A stretch of DNA of 64,000 bases, from contig JADHUM010000004.1 of NCBI GenBank assembly GCA_016784545.1, positions 1 through 64,000 of the forward strand. The letters run 5' to 3'. The position numbers and the translations under genes were made by a program. The notes below the pieces were generated by a model. The model ran no database searches and was not told where the DNA came from. It saw only the letters and a list, made by a program, of their open reading frames with translations. Shown here one piece after another: positions 1 to 8,124 of the stretch. This stretch comes from Candidatus Neomarinimicrobiota bacterium. GTDB lineage: Bacteria; Fidelibacterota; UBA8477; JABMPR01. Numbering within the stretch: the stretch's first letter is position 1; each line of letters begins with the position of its first letter.

Positions 1-170
1 TGAGTTTATGAGTTTATGAGTTTAATGAGTTTAATGGGTTGAGTGGGTTTATTGTGTGGATGGGATGGGGCAGTAATCAGACATATTTTGAATTGGGTCT
101 GGCGGTTTCAATGATAATGTAGTGCATACCAGCTTCTAACCCAAATTGGTAATCTCAAAGTTCCATGGGT
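1..170. repeat. Composite repeat, copy 1 (G/T-rich minisatellite plus ~95-bp conserved tail)
   Basis: Bases 1-57 are short degenerate iterations of TGAGTTTA/TGAGTTTAA. They are followed at 75-170 by a tail that recurs at 3644-3739 with no change in spacing: AATTGGGTCT (91-100 and 3660-3669), ACCCAAAT (139 and 3708) and a 20-base block (151-170 and 3720-3739) with 16 of 20 matches. The first two blocks are roughly inverted relative to each other, so the tail could fold. The rest of the stretch to the first gene (171-370) shows no coding potential I can support. I read it as a dispersed intergenic repeat of unknown function. Confidence 0.6.
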
Positions 171-370
171 CCTGTATACAGCCAATATTAATAGTTCTGT
201 AATTCCAAAGGAATGCAGGTATGAGCACGGAAGTATTTTAATTTTAACGCAAATCAGTTCGTTCACACACCTTTATTATCCCATCGTTAGTAACCAATAT
301 TAACTTATCAACAAGCTGTTGGTACAAAAATTTAGGGATGAGAACCCAAGGTGAAAAAAAGGAGGGCGCA

Positions 371-1216
371 ATGACTGTTATTGGTCTTGATCTCGGTGGA
401 ACAACCGTGCATTCAGGTAGAGTTGATAAGGGCGAAATCAAGGATTCGTTCTTAATGAATATATGCGCTGACCAATCAGAGCAAGATGTGTTAAATGATG
501 TTTATACTGCCATTGATAATGTAATCCAGGATGGCGCAAAAGGAATCGGGGTTGGCGTACCTGGGCTGGTTGATGCTGAGAAGGGCATCGTTTTTTCATT
601 GGCTAATATTCCTTCCTGGCAAAAAGTTCATCTCAAGGAAAATCTGGAAGACCGCTATGGCATTCCCACATATATAAACAACGATGCAAACTGCTTTGCC
701 ACAGGCGTCAAGTATTTTGGCCAGGGCAAGAATTTCAAAAATCTGATTGGGCTTACTCTAGGTACTGGTATGGGGGCTGGGCTGATCTTAAACCATAGAT
801 TGTATTCTGGGAATAATTGTGGAGCCGGCGAATACGGAATGCTGCCATATAAAGATCAGAACTATGAATATTATTGCAGTGGTCAATATTTTATAAAGCT
901 ATGGGGAAAATCTGGGAAAGAGCTTCACAAGCGTGCTTTGGATGGTGATATTGAAGCAATTAATATTTTTAAAGAATATGGGGTGGAGTTAGGGAAGGCA
1001 ATTAAGGTTCTCCTATACACATTAGATCCAGAAGCTGTCTTTTTGGGTGGTTCGGTGAGCAAAGCTTTTGAATATTTCAAGGAAACCATGATGAGAGAAA
1101 TTAATACATTTGAGTTCGGGCACATCCTGGAAAAATTCTTAGTTATACCCAACCAGACACCAGACATAGCTCTCCTCGGTGCCGCAGCACTCTATGAGGA
1201 TTCACAGCGGACGTAG
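371..1216 (+). CDS. ROK-family sugar kinase
   Basis: A 281-residue ASKHA-fold kinase, probably phosphorylating a hexose or amino-hexose with ATP in the cytoplasm. The N-terminal phosphate-1 loop (VIGLDLGGTTVHSGRV), the sugar/catalytic segment with INNDANC (Asp as base), the second phosphate loop (GLTLGTGMGAG, about residue 140) and the adenosine motif (VFLGGSVS) are all visible. The usual ROK zinc motif (CxCGxxGCxE) is not present; only scattered cysteines (NNCGAGEYG and YYCSGQ) lie in that region, so it is a divergent member. An ATG 33 bases upstream is possible, but GGAGGG at 361-366 points to 371. The next gene is a sodium:solute symporter, suggesting import followed by phosphorylation of one substrate. 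The substrate cannot be told. Confidence 0.87.
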   Translation: MTVIGLDLGGTTVHSGRVDKGEIKDSFLMNICADQSEQDVLNDVYTAIDNVIQDGAKGIGVGVPGLVDAEKGIVFSLANIPSWQKVHLKENLEDRYGIPTYINNDANCFATGVKYFGQGKNFKNLIGLTLGTGMGAGLILNHRLYSGNNCGAGEYGMLPYKDQNYEYYCSGQYFIKLWGKSGKELHKRALDGDIEAINIFKEYGVELGKAIKVLLYTLDPEAVFLGGSVSKAFEYFKETMMREINTFEFGHILEKFLVIPNQTPDIALLGAAALYEDSQRT

Positions 1217-1290
1217 GCTAGCTGGATAGCAATAGGATGATCCAATTAAAAAGCTCCCTGTAACATTGACCAACACAAAAGGATAGAGTC

Positions 1291-3186
1291 ATGCAATCAT
1301 TACATTTTATCGATCTCACTGTCATTATGCTGTTTTTCTTAATCATTTTTGGAATTGCGGCATATTACACCCGCAAAGCTGGTGAAAGCACCAATGAATT
1401 TTTTCTATCGGGCCGCAATATGCCCTGGTATATCGCAGGGACTGCCATGGTTGCTACTACCTTTGCTGCAGATACACCTCTCGCTGTTACAGAACTGGTA
1501 GCCAGAAATGGTATTGCCGGCAACTGGTTATGGTGGAATATGGCCATTGGGGGTATGCTGACAGTCTTCTTTTTCTCCAAGCTCTGGCGACGGGCAGATA
1601 TTATGACAGATGTTGAATTTGTTGAATTGCGCTATTCAGGGAAAGCTGCCGCCGTTTTGCGTGGATTTAGAGCGATCTATTTAGGGTTGTTCATGAATGC
1701 CATCGTCATGGGCTGGGTGAACAAGGCTATGGAAAAAATATTTAAGGTCACAATCCCCGAGTTTGATCCCTTTTTGCTGGTCATGGCAGCTGCTTTTATT
1801 ATTGCTATCTATGCCTCTGCTTCGGGTCTACTGGGAACAGCAAGAACTGACAGCTTCCAATTTCTGTTTGCCATGGTGGGTTGTATTGTATTGGCAGTGA
1901 TCGTCGTAAAACTCCCTGAAATCGGGGGTGTGGTTGCCTTACAAGAAAAGTTGGCCCCTCAGGTTCTGGATTTCTTTCCACGAATTGGTGCAATGAGCGC
2001 GAAGGGGGTTACTGGGGGGGTATTTGCACTATCCGTTGGAGCCTTTTTCGCACATATCGGATTGCAATGGTGGTCGAGTTGGTATCCTGGTTCTGACCCA
2101 GGTGGTGGCGGCTACGTGGCACAACGCATGATGTCTACCAAAGATGAGAAGAACAGTCAGCTAGCAACTCTGTGGTTTACCGTTGCCCATTATACTTTAC
2201 GCCCCTGGCCGTGGATCATTGTCGCCCTGGCCGCCCTGGTGATTTTACCGAGAGCCCAGAGCCCAGAGCTTATTGAAGCTGAGAACCCCGCTCTCTACCA
2301 ACAGGTTGTCCAGGCATATTCTGACAAAGTGAATGTCCTTGGTGATGCTGCCTATGCGGCACCAGAATTCCAGGCGATGTACGAGAAATATGAAAATACC
2401 ATTGACCCTGGTGTCATGTATCCCAAACTCATGATGCGTTATTTACCCCCAGGTTTACTGGGACTCTTGATCGCTGTATTTCTGGCTGCCTATATGTCTA
2501 CCATCGCTTCTCAATTGAACTGGGGAGCATCCTATTTGATAAATGATCTTTATCGACGATTTATGCGTAGAGACGCAGACGAGAAGCATTACATCAAGGT
2601 ATCCAGAATTGCCATTTTTCTCATGACCGTGGTATCATTACTAATTACCCGGTACTTTTTGACCACCGTTTCTGGAGCATGGGAATTCATAATTAACGCC
2701 AGTGCGGGATTGGGTGCTGTCCTCATCCTTCGTTGGTTCTGGTGGCGCATCAATGCCTGGTCAGAGATCTCAGCCATGATTGCTCCCCTGATCATTTACC
2801 CGGTGGCCCGTTGGGGTTTCGGTCTTGAATCACCCATAACACTCTATCCGATTGTGTTTGGTACCACCATTGTATGGTTAGTTGTAACCTTTCTCACTGA
2901 GCCCGTCGAGGTGTCTCATCTCACTATATTCTTCAGACGTATTCGACCTGGAGGAATCGGCTGGAAACCAATAAAGGCTCTCGAGCCTGATGTGGTCCAG
3001 GACAGTGGCTACGGTATCACTTTTCTGAACTGGGTGCTTGGTGTCATTCTTATCTACGCTTTTTTATATGGGTTTGGTCAAATCATTTTCCATAACTATT
3101 TGGTGGGATTTATTACAGTAGGCGTTGGTATTTCGACAGGTGCTTTGATTAATCACAATCTAAAAAAGGTGACTGGACAGGTCTAG
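1291..3186 (+). CDS. Sodium:solute symporter (SSS family)
   Basis: A 631-residue polytopic inner-membrane protein of the SSS/SGLT superfamily, expected to couple solute uptake to the sodium gradient. The N-terminus has the family pattern: TM1, then YYTRKAGESTNEFFLSGR, then the MPWYIAGTAMVATTFAADTP segment that in the family belongs to the sodium and substrate pocket. About 14 hydrophobic segments follow, with an internal soluble stretch around residues 320-380 (ENPALYQQ...YENTIDPG). It lies 74 bases after the ROK kinase, with AGGATAGAG ahead of the ATG, so the two may be co-transcribed. The many aromatic residues (WWNM, WWSSWYPG, WFWWR) fit a sugar or nucleoside carrier better than a proline carrier, but that is inference. 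Confidence 0.9.
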   Translation: MQSLHFIDLTVIMLFFLIIFGIAAYYTRKAGESTNEFFLSGRNMPWYIAGTAMVATTFAADTPLAVTELVARNGIAGNWLWWNMAIGGMLTVFFFSKLWRRADIMTDVEFVELRYSGKAAAVLRGFRAIYLGLFMNAIVMGWVNKAMEKIFKVTIPEFDPFLLVMAAAFIIAIYASASGLLGTARTDSFQFLFAMVGCIVLAVIVVKLPEIGGVVALQEKLAPQVLDFFPRIGAMSAKGVTGGVFALSVGAFFAHIGLQWWSSWYPGSDPGGGGYVAQRMMSTKDEKNSQLATLWFTVAHYTLRPWPWIIVALAALVILPRAQSPELIEAENPALYQQVVQAYSDKVNVLGDAAYAAPEFQAMYEKYENTIDPGVMYPKLMMRYLPPGLLGLLIAVFLAAYMSTIASQLNWGASYLINDLYRRFMRRDADEKHYIKVSRIAIFLMTVVSLLITRYFLTTVSGAWEFIINASAGLGAVLILRWFWWRINAWSEISAMIAPLIIYPVARWGFGLESPITLYPIVFGTTIVWLVVTFLTEPVEVSHLTIFFRRIRPGGIGWKPIKALEPDVVQDSGYGITFLNWVLGVILIYAFLYGFGQIIFHNYLVGFITVGVGISTGALINHNLKKVTGQV

Positions 3187-3309
3187 CCATGGCTCAGAAA
3201 CTGTTTAGTCTACTTGATTTAAATCTCGTCAGGTAGGATTTATATCCTATTCGGTGGATATTTGGATCACCAATAATAATGCGATCTGGGGCGGTGTCAT
3301 TGGGAGGAT

Positions 3310-3522
3310 ATGGCATCAGTGATCAATCTCAGACTCAAGGATCGCTACATTTCACCCTTCAAATGCCAGACTATTGAATTACGTAGTGCAGATGGATCTG
3401 CCTTCATTCACCTGCTCCTGGCGGGTCTGACAATGGCTATTCAATATGGGTTGAGGAAAATGGATGAACACATTTGGAAAAGGGCTCAGGAAATCATGCA
3501 TCGTAGTATTCATGTGGGGTAG
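3310..3522 (+). pseudogene. Glutamine synthetase C-terminal remnant
   Basis: Seventy codons whose middle part (DRYISPF...QTIELRSADGSAFIHLLLAGLTMA) resembles the C-terminal active-site segment of glutamine synthetases, where R-x-x-E-x-R-x-x-D binds glutamate and is followed by a Pro/Ala-rich helix. Upstream the frame is closed by a stop at 3277-3279 and no N-terminal or ATP-binding part of the enzyme exists nearby. GGGAGGAT precedes the ATG, so a short peptide could be made, but it cannot be a working synthetase. It sits between the symporter and a repeat, as expected for debris of a deletion or rearrangement. The family call is from memory of conserved motifs and moderately sure. Confidence 0.5.
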
Positions 3523-3528
3523 TTTTGG

Positions 3529-3739
3529 TTAGGAGATAGGAGTTAGGAGTTAGGAGTTAAGAGTTGGGAGTTAGGAGTTAGGAGTTAGGAGATAGGAGTT
3601 ATTGAGTTTATGAGTTGAGGAGGGGGGATTAAATGTTGGGGGAAATCAAACATACATAAAATTGGGTCTACTGGCTATTCTGACCACGTTGTGCTTTTCA
3701 GCCCATCACCCAAATAGATAATTTCGAAGTCCCAAGGGT
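3529..3739. repeat. Composite repeat, copy 2 (GGAGTTA minisatellite plus conserved tail)
   Basis: Bases 3529-3616 are about a dozen tandem iterations of a 7-base unit, GGAGTTA, with GGAGATA variants. The tail 3644-3739 aligns without gaps to 75-170 (see copy 1). It ends just beyond the 3' end of the outer-membrane protein gene on the minus strand. The two copies bracket the ROK kinase, the symporter and the glutamine synthetase remnant. Confidence 0.65.
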
Positions 3740-3745
3740 AGGCAG

Positions 3746-4567
3746 TTATTTAAATTTGTAGGTCATCCCCTGATTGTACTCCAGATCCCTGGACTTTACT
3801 CCACCTGGAGGTTCGCTGTCATAGCGGATATTTAATTCAGAAGTGAGTGCCAGCCGTTTGCCCAAACCCACCTCAATCAGGCTTTGGGATAAGAGCCGGT
3901 AGTCCTTTATTCTTTGGGTGTCCACCTGATAGTAGGTGGTAGATTGAATATTCACATTTTCATGGGGAGCATAAGCCAGCACGAAATAGTTGCTGGAACG
4001 GAGCAATTCAGCCAGATCCCCGTGTACCGGATCTCCTACCGTTGCATCAGAGCCGATATCGATACTTTCTCGTTCCAACATAAGACCCAGACCGAACGCC
4101 ATGGACAGGGGGGCTTTGCTGATGTTGTCATTTCCAGCCAAACCTGAATGCTTGAAGCGTAGACCTGCACCCACCAGGGCTCTCTGTTTTAAACGGATAA
4201 ACTCATTAAACTCCAGTTGAGAAAAAACTTCTGCAGAGTAGCCAGGAGTAAGTTCCTTCATGAACCTCAAATGGGCAAAACCCTGGTTCACAAAGACCGT
4301 TTCATCTTTGCTGCTCATTTTATAATTGGAGACCAAAAACAGATGCCCCCAGGGTTGGACCTGGTCAAGACGGGTTTTAACCTGGGTCTGGAACAGATTG
4401 CGGTTGCCATCCATGAGGTTGAGCGTGGCACCCAGATTAAAATGGAAACCAGGCTCCTGAGTTGTTTTTCGGAGTGACTCGGTATTTACCTGAGCGCTAA
4501 TCGGTCCTGTTCCCAGGATCATCATACTTATGATGAGGGTAAAAAAAATATAACTACGCTTCTGCAT
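3746..4567 (-). CDS. Outer-membrane beta-barrel-like protein (DUF481-like)
   Basis: A 273-residue exported protein. After a signal peptide (MQKRSYIFFTLIISMMILGTGPISAQ) come alternating hydrophobic/polar strands typical of a porin-like barrel, ending in YKFK. The segment from FHFNLGATLNLMDGN through KTRLDQVQPWGHLFLVSNYKMSSKDETVFVNQGFAHLR resembles DUF481 (YdiY-like) outer-membrane proteins. An ATG 24 bases upstream has no ribosome site; AAAAGGA sits 7 bases before the ATG at 4567, which I therefore chose. The start overlaps the end of the LLM oxidoreductase gene by 14 bases, so the two are translationally coupled. No substrate or partner can be named. Confidence 0.7.
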   Translation of the reverse strand: MQKRSYIFFTLIISMMILGTGPISAQVNTESLRKTTQEPGFHFNLGATLNLMDGNRNLFQTQVKTRLDQVQPWGHLFLVSNYKMSSKDETVFVNQGFAHLRFMKELTPGYSAEVFSQLEFNEFIRLKQRALVGAGLRFKHSGLAGNDNISKAPLSMAFGLGLMLERESIDIGSDATVGDPVHGDLAELLRSSNYFVLAYAPHENVNIQSTTYYQVDTQRIKDYRLLSQSLIEVGLGKRLALTSELNIRYDSEPPGGVKSRDLEYNQGMTYKFK

Positions 4568-5609
4568 CGATTGTCCTTTTTCCTGCTGCATTGACTATTG
4601 GCTGCACTTGATCACCGATTATCTCAATTGATCGCATAAGATCGGTGTGAGATAACCCAGCATTGTCCATTTGGAAAGTAAATCTTGAAATACCCCCAAG
4701 CGCTTCGGAGTGTCTCATTATTTTTTCTGCTACATCCCTGGGGTTCCCAATAACCAGGGCTCCCGTAGGCCCGGTCTGAGCATCAAAGCGCTCACGTGTC
4801 ACCGGTGGCCAGCCGCGTTCTTTTCCTATTCGGGTAAACGTTTCAGCATAACCGGGATAGTACTTGTCAAGTGCTTCCTGTGTGGACTCACCGACATACC
4901 CCAGAGAGTGTAACCCCACCTTCAGTTGTTCTGGCGGATGTCCAGCGCTTTCACCAGCACGTAGATAAAGATCGATGAGGGGGCGAAAACGATGGGTCTC
5001 GCCTCCAATGACGGCCACCATAAGCGGTAGGCCTAATAAGCCTGCGCGCCTGAAGGAATCAGGGGTTCCACCAACTCCCAACCAGATTGGCAGCTTTTCC
5101 TGCAACGGTCTGGGATAGATGGCCTGGTCTTTAAGCTCAGGTCGATACTTCCCTGACCAGGTGATACGTTCATTATCTCTGATTTTAAGCAGCAGATCTA
5201 ATTTTTCTGAAAAGAGGGCATCATACTCCTGGAGGTTTAAACCGAAGAGTGGGAATGAATCCGTGAAAGAACCCCTGCCGGCAGTTATTTCAGCTCGTCC
5301 CTGCGAAATCAAATCCAGAGTGGCAAAATTCTGAAATAATCTCACAGGATCTGCTGCACTTAAAACGGTCACTGCACTGGTCAATCTAATCTTTTTAGTA
5401 CGCGCTGCGGCAGCGGACAGGATGGCAATATTGGCTGAATCAAGAAACTCTTTGCGATAGTGTTCTCCGATACCAAACACATCAAGCCCAACTTTATCAG
5501 CAAATTCTATCCTGTCAAGTAAATCAGATAAGGCAGTGGCAGCCTGGCTAGTCTGATACGGGTCTCCAGAGAGTTTACTGGCGGCAAAACTATCAATACC
5601 TATTTCCAT
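4554..5609 (-). CDS. LLM-class flavin-dependent oxidoreductase (luciferase-like)
   Basis: A 351-residue TIM-barrel enzyme of the bacterial luciferase-like monooxygenase class, which uses reduced flavin to oxidise or reduce small molecules. Family landmarks are visible: LDVFGIGEHY near residue 45, the KKIRLTSAVTVLSAADPVRLFQNFATLDLIS segment, GRAEITAGRGS and, further on, LPIWLGVGGTPDSFRRAG. Length is normal. It sits last but one in the marR-doxX-pirin run, separated from pirin by 101 bases, and overlaps the next gene. In this setting it may act on a quinone or another electrophile; the real substrate is unknown. Confidence 0.88.
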   Translation of the reverse strand: MEIGIDSFAASKLSGDPYQTSQAATALSDLLDRIEFADKVGLDVFGIGEHYRKEFLDSANIAILSAAAARTKKIRLTSAVTVLSAADPVRLFQNFATLDLISQGRAEITAGRGSFTDSFPLFGLNLQEYDALFSEKLDLLLKIRDNERITWSGKYRPELKDQAIYPRPLQEKLPIWLGVGGTPDSFRRAGLLGLPLMVAVIGGETHRFRPLIDLYLRAGESAGHPPEQLKVGLHSLGYVGESTQEALDKYYPGYAETFTRIGKERGWPPVTRERFDAQTGPTGALVIGNPRDVAEKIMRHSEALGGISRFTFQMDNAGLSHTDLMRSIEIIGDQVQPIVNAAGKRTIDAEA

Positions 5610-5710
5610 TTTTTGCCTGCTTTCTTGAATGGATTCATTTGAAAAGACTTGGGGTAGAGGGAGATAATCTGAATGATGAGAGTGGAACTGGAAGCTTCTA
5701 TGGAAACGAT

Positions 5711-6424
5711 CTATGAGCTCAGTATAGGTAGGTCGGCCAGAACGATCTCAGCATCAGATTTTGCAGTGATGACAATCTCATCCTCATCTTTGATATAGAC
5801 GCCGTCACGTTGTTTGAGTTCGTGTCCGTTGATATCAATGCTTCCTTCTGATACGACCAGGTATGCGTGACGCCCAGGATCAATTATCTGAGTGAATGAA
5901 TGACCTCTGCTGATGACGCCGGCAAAGATGGCGGCGTCCTGATATATATGGAGGGGATCCTGAGGTTTATGGATTTCCCTGCCACTCACCAGTGGAATAA
6001 GCGTGTTGCTGGTTTTTTTGGGAAAGGATCTGGCTTCCCAACGAGGAGATACATCTCTTTGTGCCGTATGAATCCAAATCTGGAACAATATTGTGTCTTC
6101 GGATTCTTCATTGTGCTCACTATGGTAGACACCGGTGCCTGCGGACATGACCTGGACATCGCCTGCTTCTGTGCGACCCTCATTACCCATGTTATCTCGA
6201 TGGGTGATGGCACCCTGACGGACATAGGTGATAATTTCCATGTTATCATGGGGGTGCATATCGAAGCCGGTTCCAGCCTGAATTTCATCATCATTCCAGA
6301 CCAGTAGCGGAGGATAACCCTGACGAGCTGGATCATAATACCTGGCAAAACTGAAATGGTGCCTGGCAGTTAACCAACCATGCTTGGCAATACCCAACGA
6401 CTGGAATGGAATGACATCAATCAT
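5711..6424 (-). CDS. Pirin family protein (bicupin)
   Basis: A 237-residue pirin of the YhaK/YhhW type. The N-terminal cupin carries the metal ligands HPHDNMEIITYVRQG (two His, later Glu) and the paired motif AGTGVYHSEHNE, which normally hold an iron or other divalent metal. Characterised relatives show quercetin 2,3-dioxygenase activity, and others act as redox sensors. It starts 16 bases after the doxX stop and is part of the MarR-controlled operon. The length and motifs are complete. The function in this organism is likely protection against, or turnover of, an aromatic or electrophilic compound, but that is inference from its neighbours. Confidence 0.92.
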   Translation of the reverse strand: MIDVIPFQSLGIAKHGWLTARHHFSFARYYDPARQGYPPLLVWNDDEIQAGTGFDMHPHDNMEIITYVRQGAITHRDNMGNEGRTEAGDVQVMSAGTGVYHSEHNEESEDTILFQIWIHTAQRDVSPRWEARSFPKKTSNTLIPLVSGREIHKPQDPLHIYQDAAIFAGVISRGHSFTQIIDPGRHAYLVVSEGSIDINGHELKQRDGVYIKDEDEIVITAKSDAEIVLADLPILSS

Positions 6425-6440
6425 TTATAAGCGACCCGTA

Positions 6441-6800
6441 TTAATCCTGTTGGTAATTTGATGCTAACATCAAAGCACCACCTGCTAATCCAAGATCTTT
6501 AAGCAGTCCACTCATGGCCATCATATCGCCACCGATCATGGCTGGCAAATGGATGGTAAAAACGAAGACCAGCATCAAAGCGGCGGTTAATAAACCAGCC
6601 AGATATGTATGCTTTTGGATCACAAAGCTCACGCCTGCAGCGATAAGTGCCAGACCTGTAACGTATACCCAGAAAACGCCTCCAGGAAGCCAACTGGGAA
6701 CCAGGCCAGCCATGTCATTGGCCATCATCAGGTGCATGAGACCAAAGAGAGCAAATGGAACGGTAAACAGGTAACGACCAATTGATTTAAGATTTTTCAT
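6441..6800 (-). CDS. DoxX family membrane protein
   Basis: A 119-residue inner-membrane protein with four hydrophobic helices and the DoxX-type start (IGRYLFTVPFALFGLMHLMMA). DoxX-like proteins include subunits of thiosulfate:quinone oxidoreductase and MhqP of the Bacillus quinone response. AAAAGGA lies 8 bases before the ATG. Its start overlaps the end of the MarR gene by 14 bases, so the regulator and this protein are made together. It may carry electrons to or from quinones at the membrane; this is inference. Confidence 0.85.
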   Translation of the reverse strand: MKNLKSIGRYLFTVPFALFGLMHLMMANDMAGLVPSWLPGGVFWVYVTGLALIAAGVSFVIQKHTYLAGLLTAALMLVFVFTIHLPAMIGGDMMAMSGLLKDLGLAGGALMLASNYQQD

Positions 6801-7257
6801 TATGTTTTTCCTTTTGTTTTAACCCCAGCTCTTTTGATAGTGAACCGAGGGTTATTAGTTGTTGATCATCTATGACTGAAAAGCAGTTAAGCAATTCATC
6901 AAGATGGTTTCTAAAAACAGGTTCAATGAACCCTGAACCTTTTTGTGTGAGGTGAATAATGATGGAGCGTCGATCGTGATCACAGGGTACACGCTTAACC
7001 AGCTCCTGCTTCACCAGATTGTCGATGACAGTGACCAGGTTTGAGGTGGTCATTAATAATTTTTGACCAATCTCTTTAACAGAGAGGGGACCAATGTGTT
7101 TTAACACCTCTAAGACACCGAACTGTGAGATAGTAAGTCCCTGTTGCTCCACATTGTGGCGCATGAATTGATTTAATGTGTTATTGGCTCTGGAAAATTT
7201 AATAAATGTATCCAGAACAAGTTTTTCGCGAGGGTTGCCTTGGTAATGTGTGCTCAT
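6787..7257 (-). CDS. MarR family transcriptional regulator
   Basis: A 156-residue winged-helix repressor. Residues 40-115 hold the MarR DNA-binding domain (LTISQFGVLEVLKHIGPLSVKEIG, then LVTVIDNLVKQELVKRVPCDHDRRSIIIHLTQKG, the DxRS/x wing). A single cysteine (VPCDHDRRS) lies in the wing, a place where some redox-sensing MarR proteins carry a reactive Cys, though that is suggestive only. It heads the operon with doxX, pirin and the LLM oxidoreductase and faces the sirtuin gene. Two dyad sites just upstream (7272-7286 and 7298-7310) are likely its operators, giving autoregulation. Confidence 0.92.
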   Translation of the reverse strand: MSTHYQGNPREKLVLDTFIKFSRANNTLNQFMRHNVEQQGLTISQFGVLEVLKHIGPLSVKEIGQKLLMTTSNLVTVIDNLVKQELVKRVPCDHDRRSIIIHLTQKGSGFIEPVFRNHLDELLNCFSVIDDQQLITLGSLSKELGLKQKEKHNEKS

Positions 7258-7271
7258 AGCAATAAATAAAC

Positions 7272-7310
7272 ATCAAATTATTTGATATCAAGATAAATAT
7301 TGTCACAATA
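7272..7310. promoter_or_regulatory. Probable MarR operators in the divergent marR/sirtuin control region
   Basis: The 99-base gap between the two divergent genes is AT-rich and holds perfect inverted repeats: ATCAAATTATTTGAT (7272-7286), overlapping TTGATATCAA (7282-7291), and TATTGTCACAATA (7298-7310). The first begins 15 bases before the marR start codon. Dyads of this size and AT-content are typical MarR-family binding sites. Which gene each site controls cannot be told. Confidence 0.6.
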
Positions 7311-7356
7311 AAAAATATTTTTGAGTTTGGTCCATATGGAAGGAGGGGAGTTTTGA

Positions 7357-8124
7357 ATGGGCACAATGAATTCTATATTCAATGCCATGAGTGGGAACAC
7401 TATTCCAATAGATCGTTTCAATAGAGATAGTCATGTCGTCTTTTTCACAGGGGCAGGCATCTCCGCAGAAAGTGGAATTTCCACCTTTCGAGATCCTGAT
7501 GGTCATTGGTCGAAATATGACCCGATGAAATTGGCCAGCCAGGCTGGATTTAAAGAGGATCCTGAGCTGGTATTAAACTGGTATGCAGATAGAAGAGAGA
7601 CAATCCTGCAAGCTCAGCCCAATGCTGCCCACACCAGTATTAGCGATTTTCAGAAACTATTCAGACATTCTGTTGTAATAACTCAGAATGTTGACGGTCT
7701 CCATGAACGTGCAGGGAATCAGACCATTTATGAGTTGCATGGGAATATCCATCGTCATAAATGTAATAGCTGTGGAAAAAGTATTGATTTGACAGCAAAG
7801 GATATGAGAGCATTACATCAATGTGACTGTGGTGGAAAGGTCAGACCCGATGTGGTTTGGTTTGGTGAATCTTTACCCAGGGAGACAATCAATCAAGCAT
7901 TCGAAGCGGTTCAGAATTGTGATCTGATGTTTAGTATTGGAACTTCTGCTCAGATTTACCCAGCTGCACGATTACCCTTTGAGGCTCAAATCCAAGGTGC
8001 TTATGTAATTGAAATTAACCCAGAACCGACACCCTTTAGTTCCAAGGCTGATATGAGTGTCCGTGATGATGCCGGTTCTGCCATGCCAAAATTTTATGAG
8101 GAGTTTCATGCTCAGCTCAAATGA
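7357..8124 (+). CDS. cobB: Sir2-family NAD-dependent protein deacylase
   Basis: A 255-residue sirtuin with all core motifs: the NAD loop GAGISAESGISTFR (about residue 32), TQNVDGLHERAG, the catalytic His in ELHGNIH, a zinc site of CNSC and CDC pairs, PDVVWFGE and GTSAQIYPAA. The segment NWYADRRETILQAQPNAAH carries the Tyr-x-x-Arg pair that in class III sirtuins (E. coli CobB, SIRT5) recognises succinyl or malonyl groups, so desuccinylation is plausible besides deacetylation. AGGAGGGG at 7341-7348 supports the ATG at 7357. It is divergent from marR and overlaps the following lipoprotein gene by 17 bases. Confidence 0.92.
   Translation: MGTMNSIFNAMSGNTIPIDRFNRDSHVVFFTGAGISAESGISTFRDPDGHWSKYDPMKLASQAGFKEDPELVLNWYADRRETILQAQPNAAHTSISDFQKLFRHSVVITQNVDGLHERAGNQTIYELHGNIHRHKCNSCGKSIDLTAKDMRALHQCDCGGKVRPDVVWFGESLPRETINQAFEAVQNCDLMFSIGTSAQIYPAARLPFEAQIQGAYVIEINPEPTPFSSKADMSVRDDAGSAMPKFYEEFHAQLK

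Noticed and set aside
3529-3616. Possible CRISPR-like array from the GGAGTTA iterations
   Set aside because: Units are 7 bases and directly adjacent, with no spacers and no cas genes.
5900-6307. 135-codon frame antisense to pirin
   Set aside because: It is a shadow of the pirin coding sequence, with no ribosome site or recognisable family.
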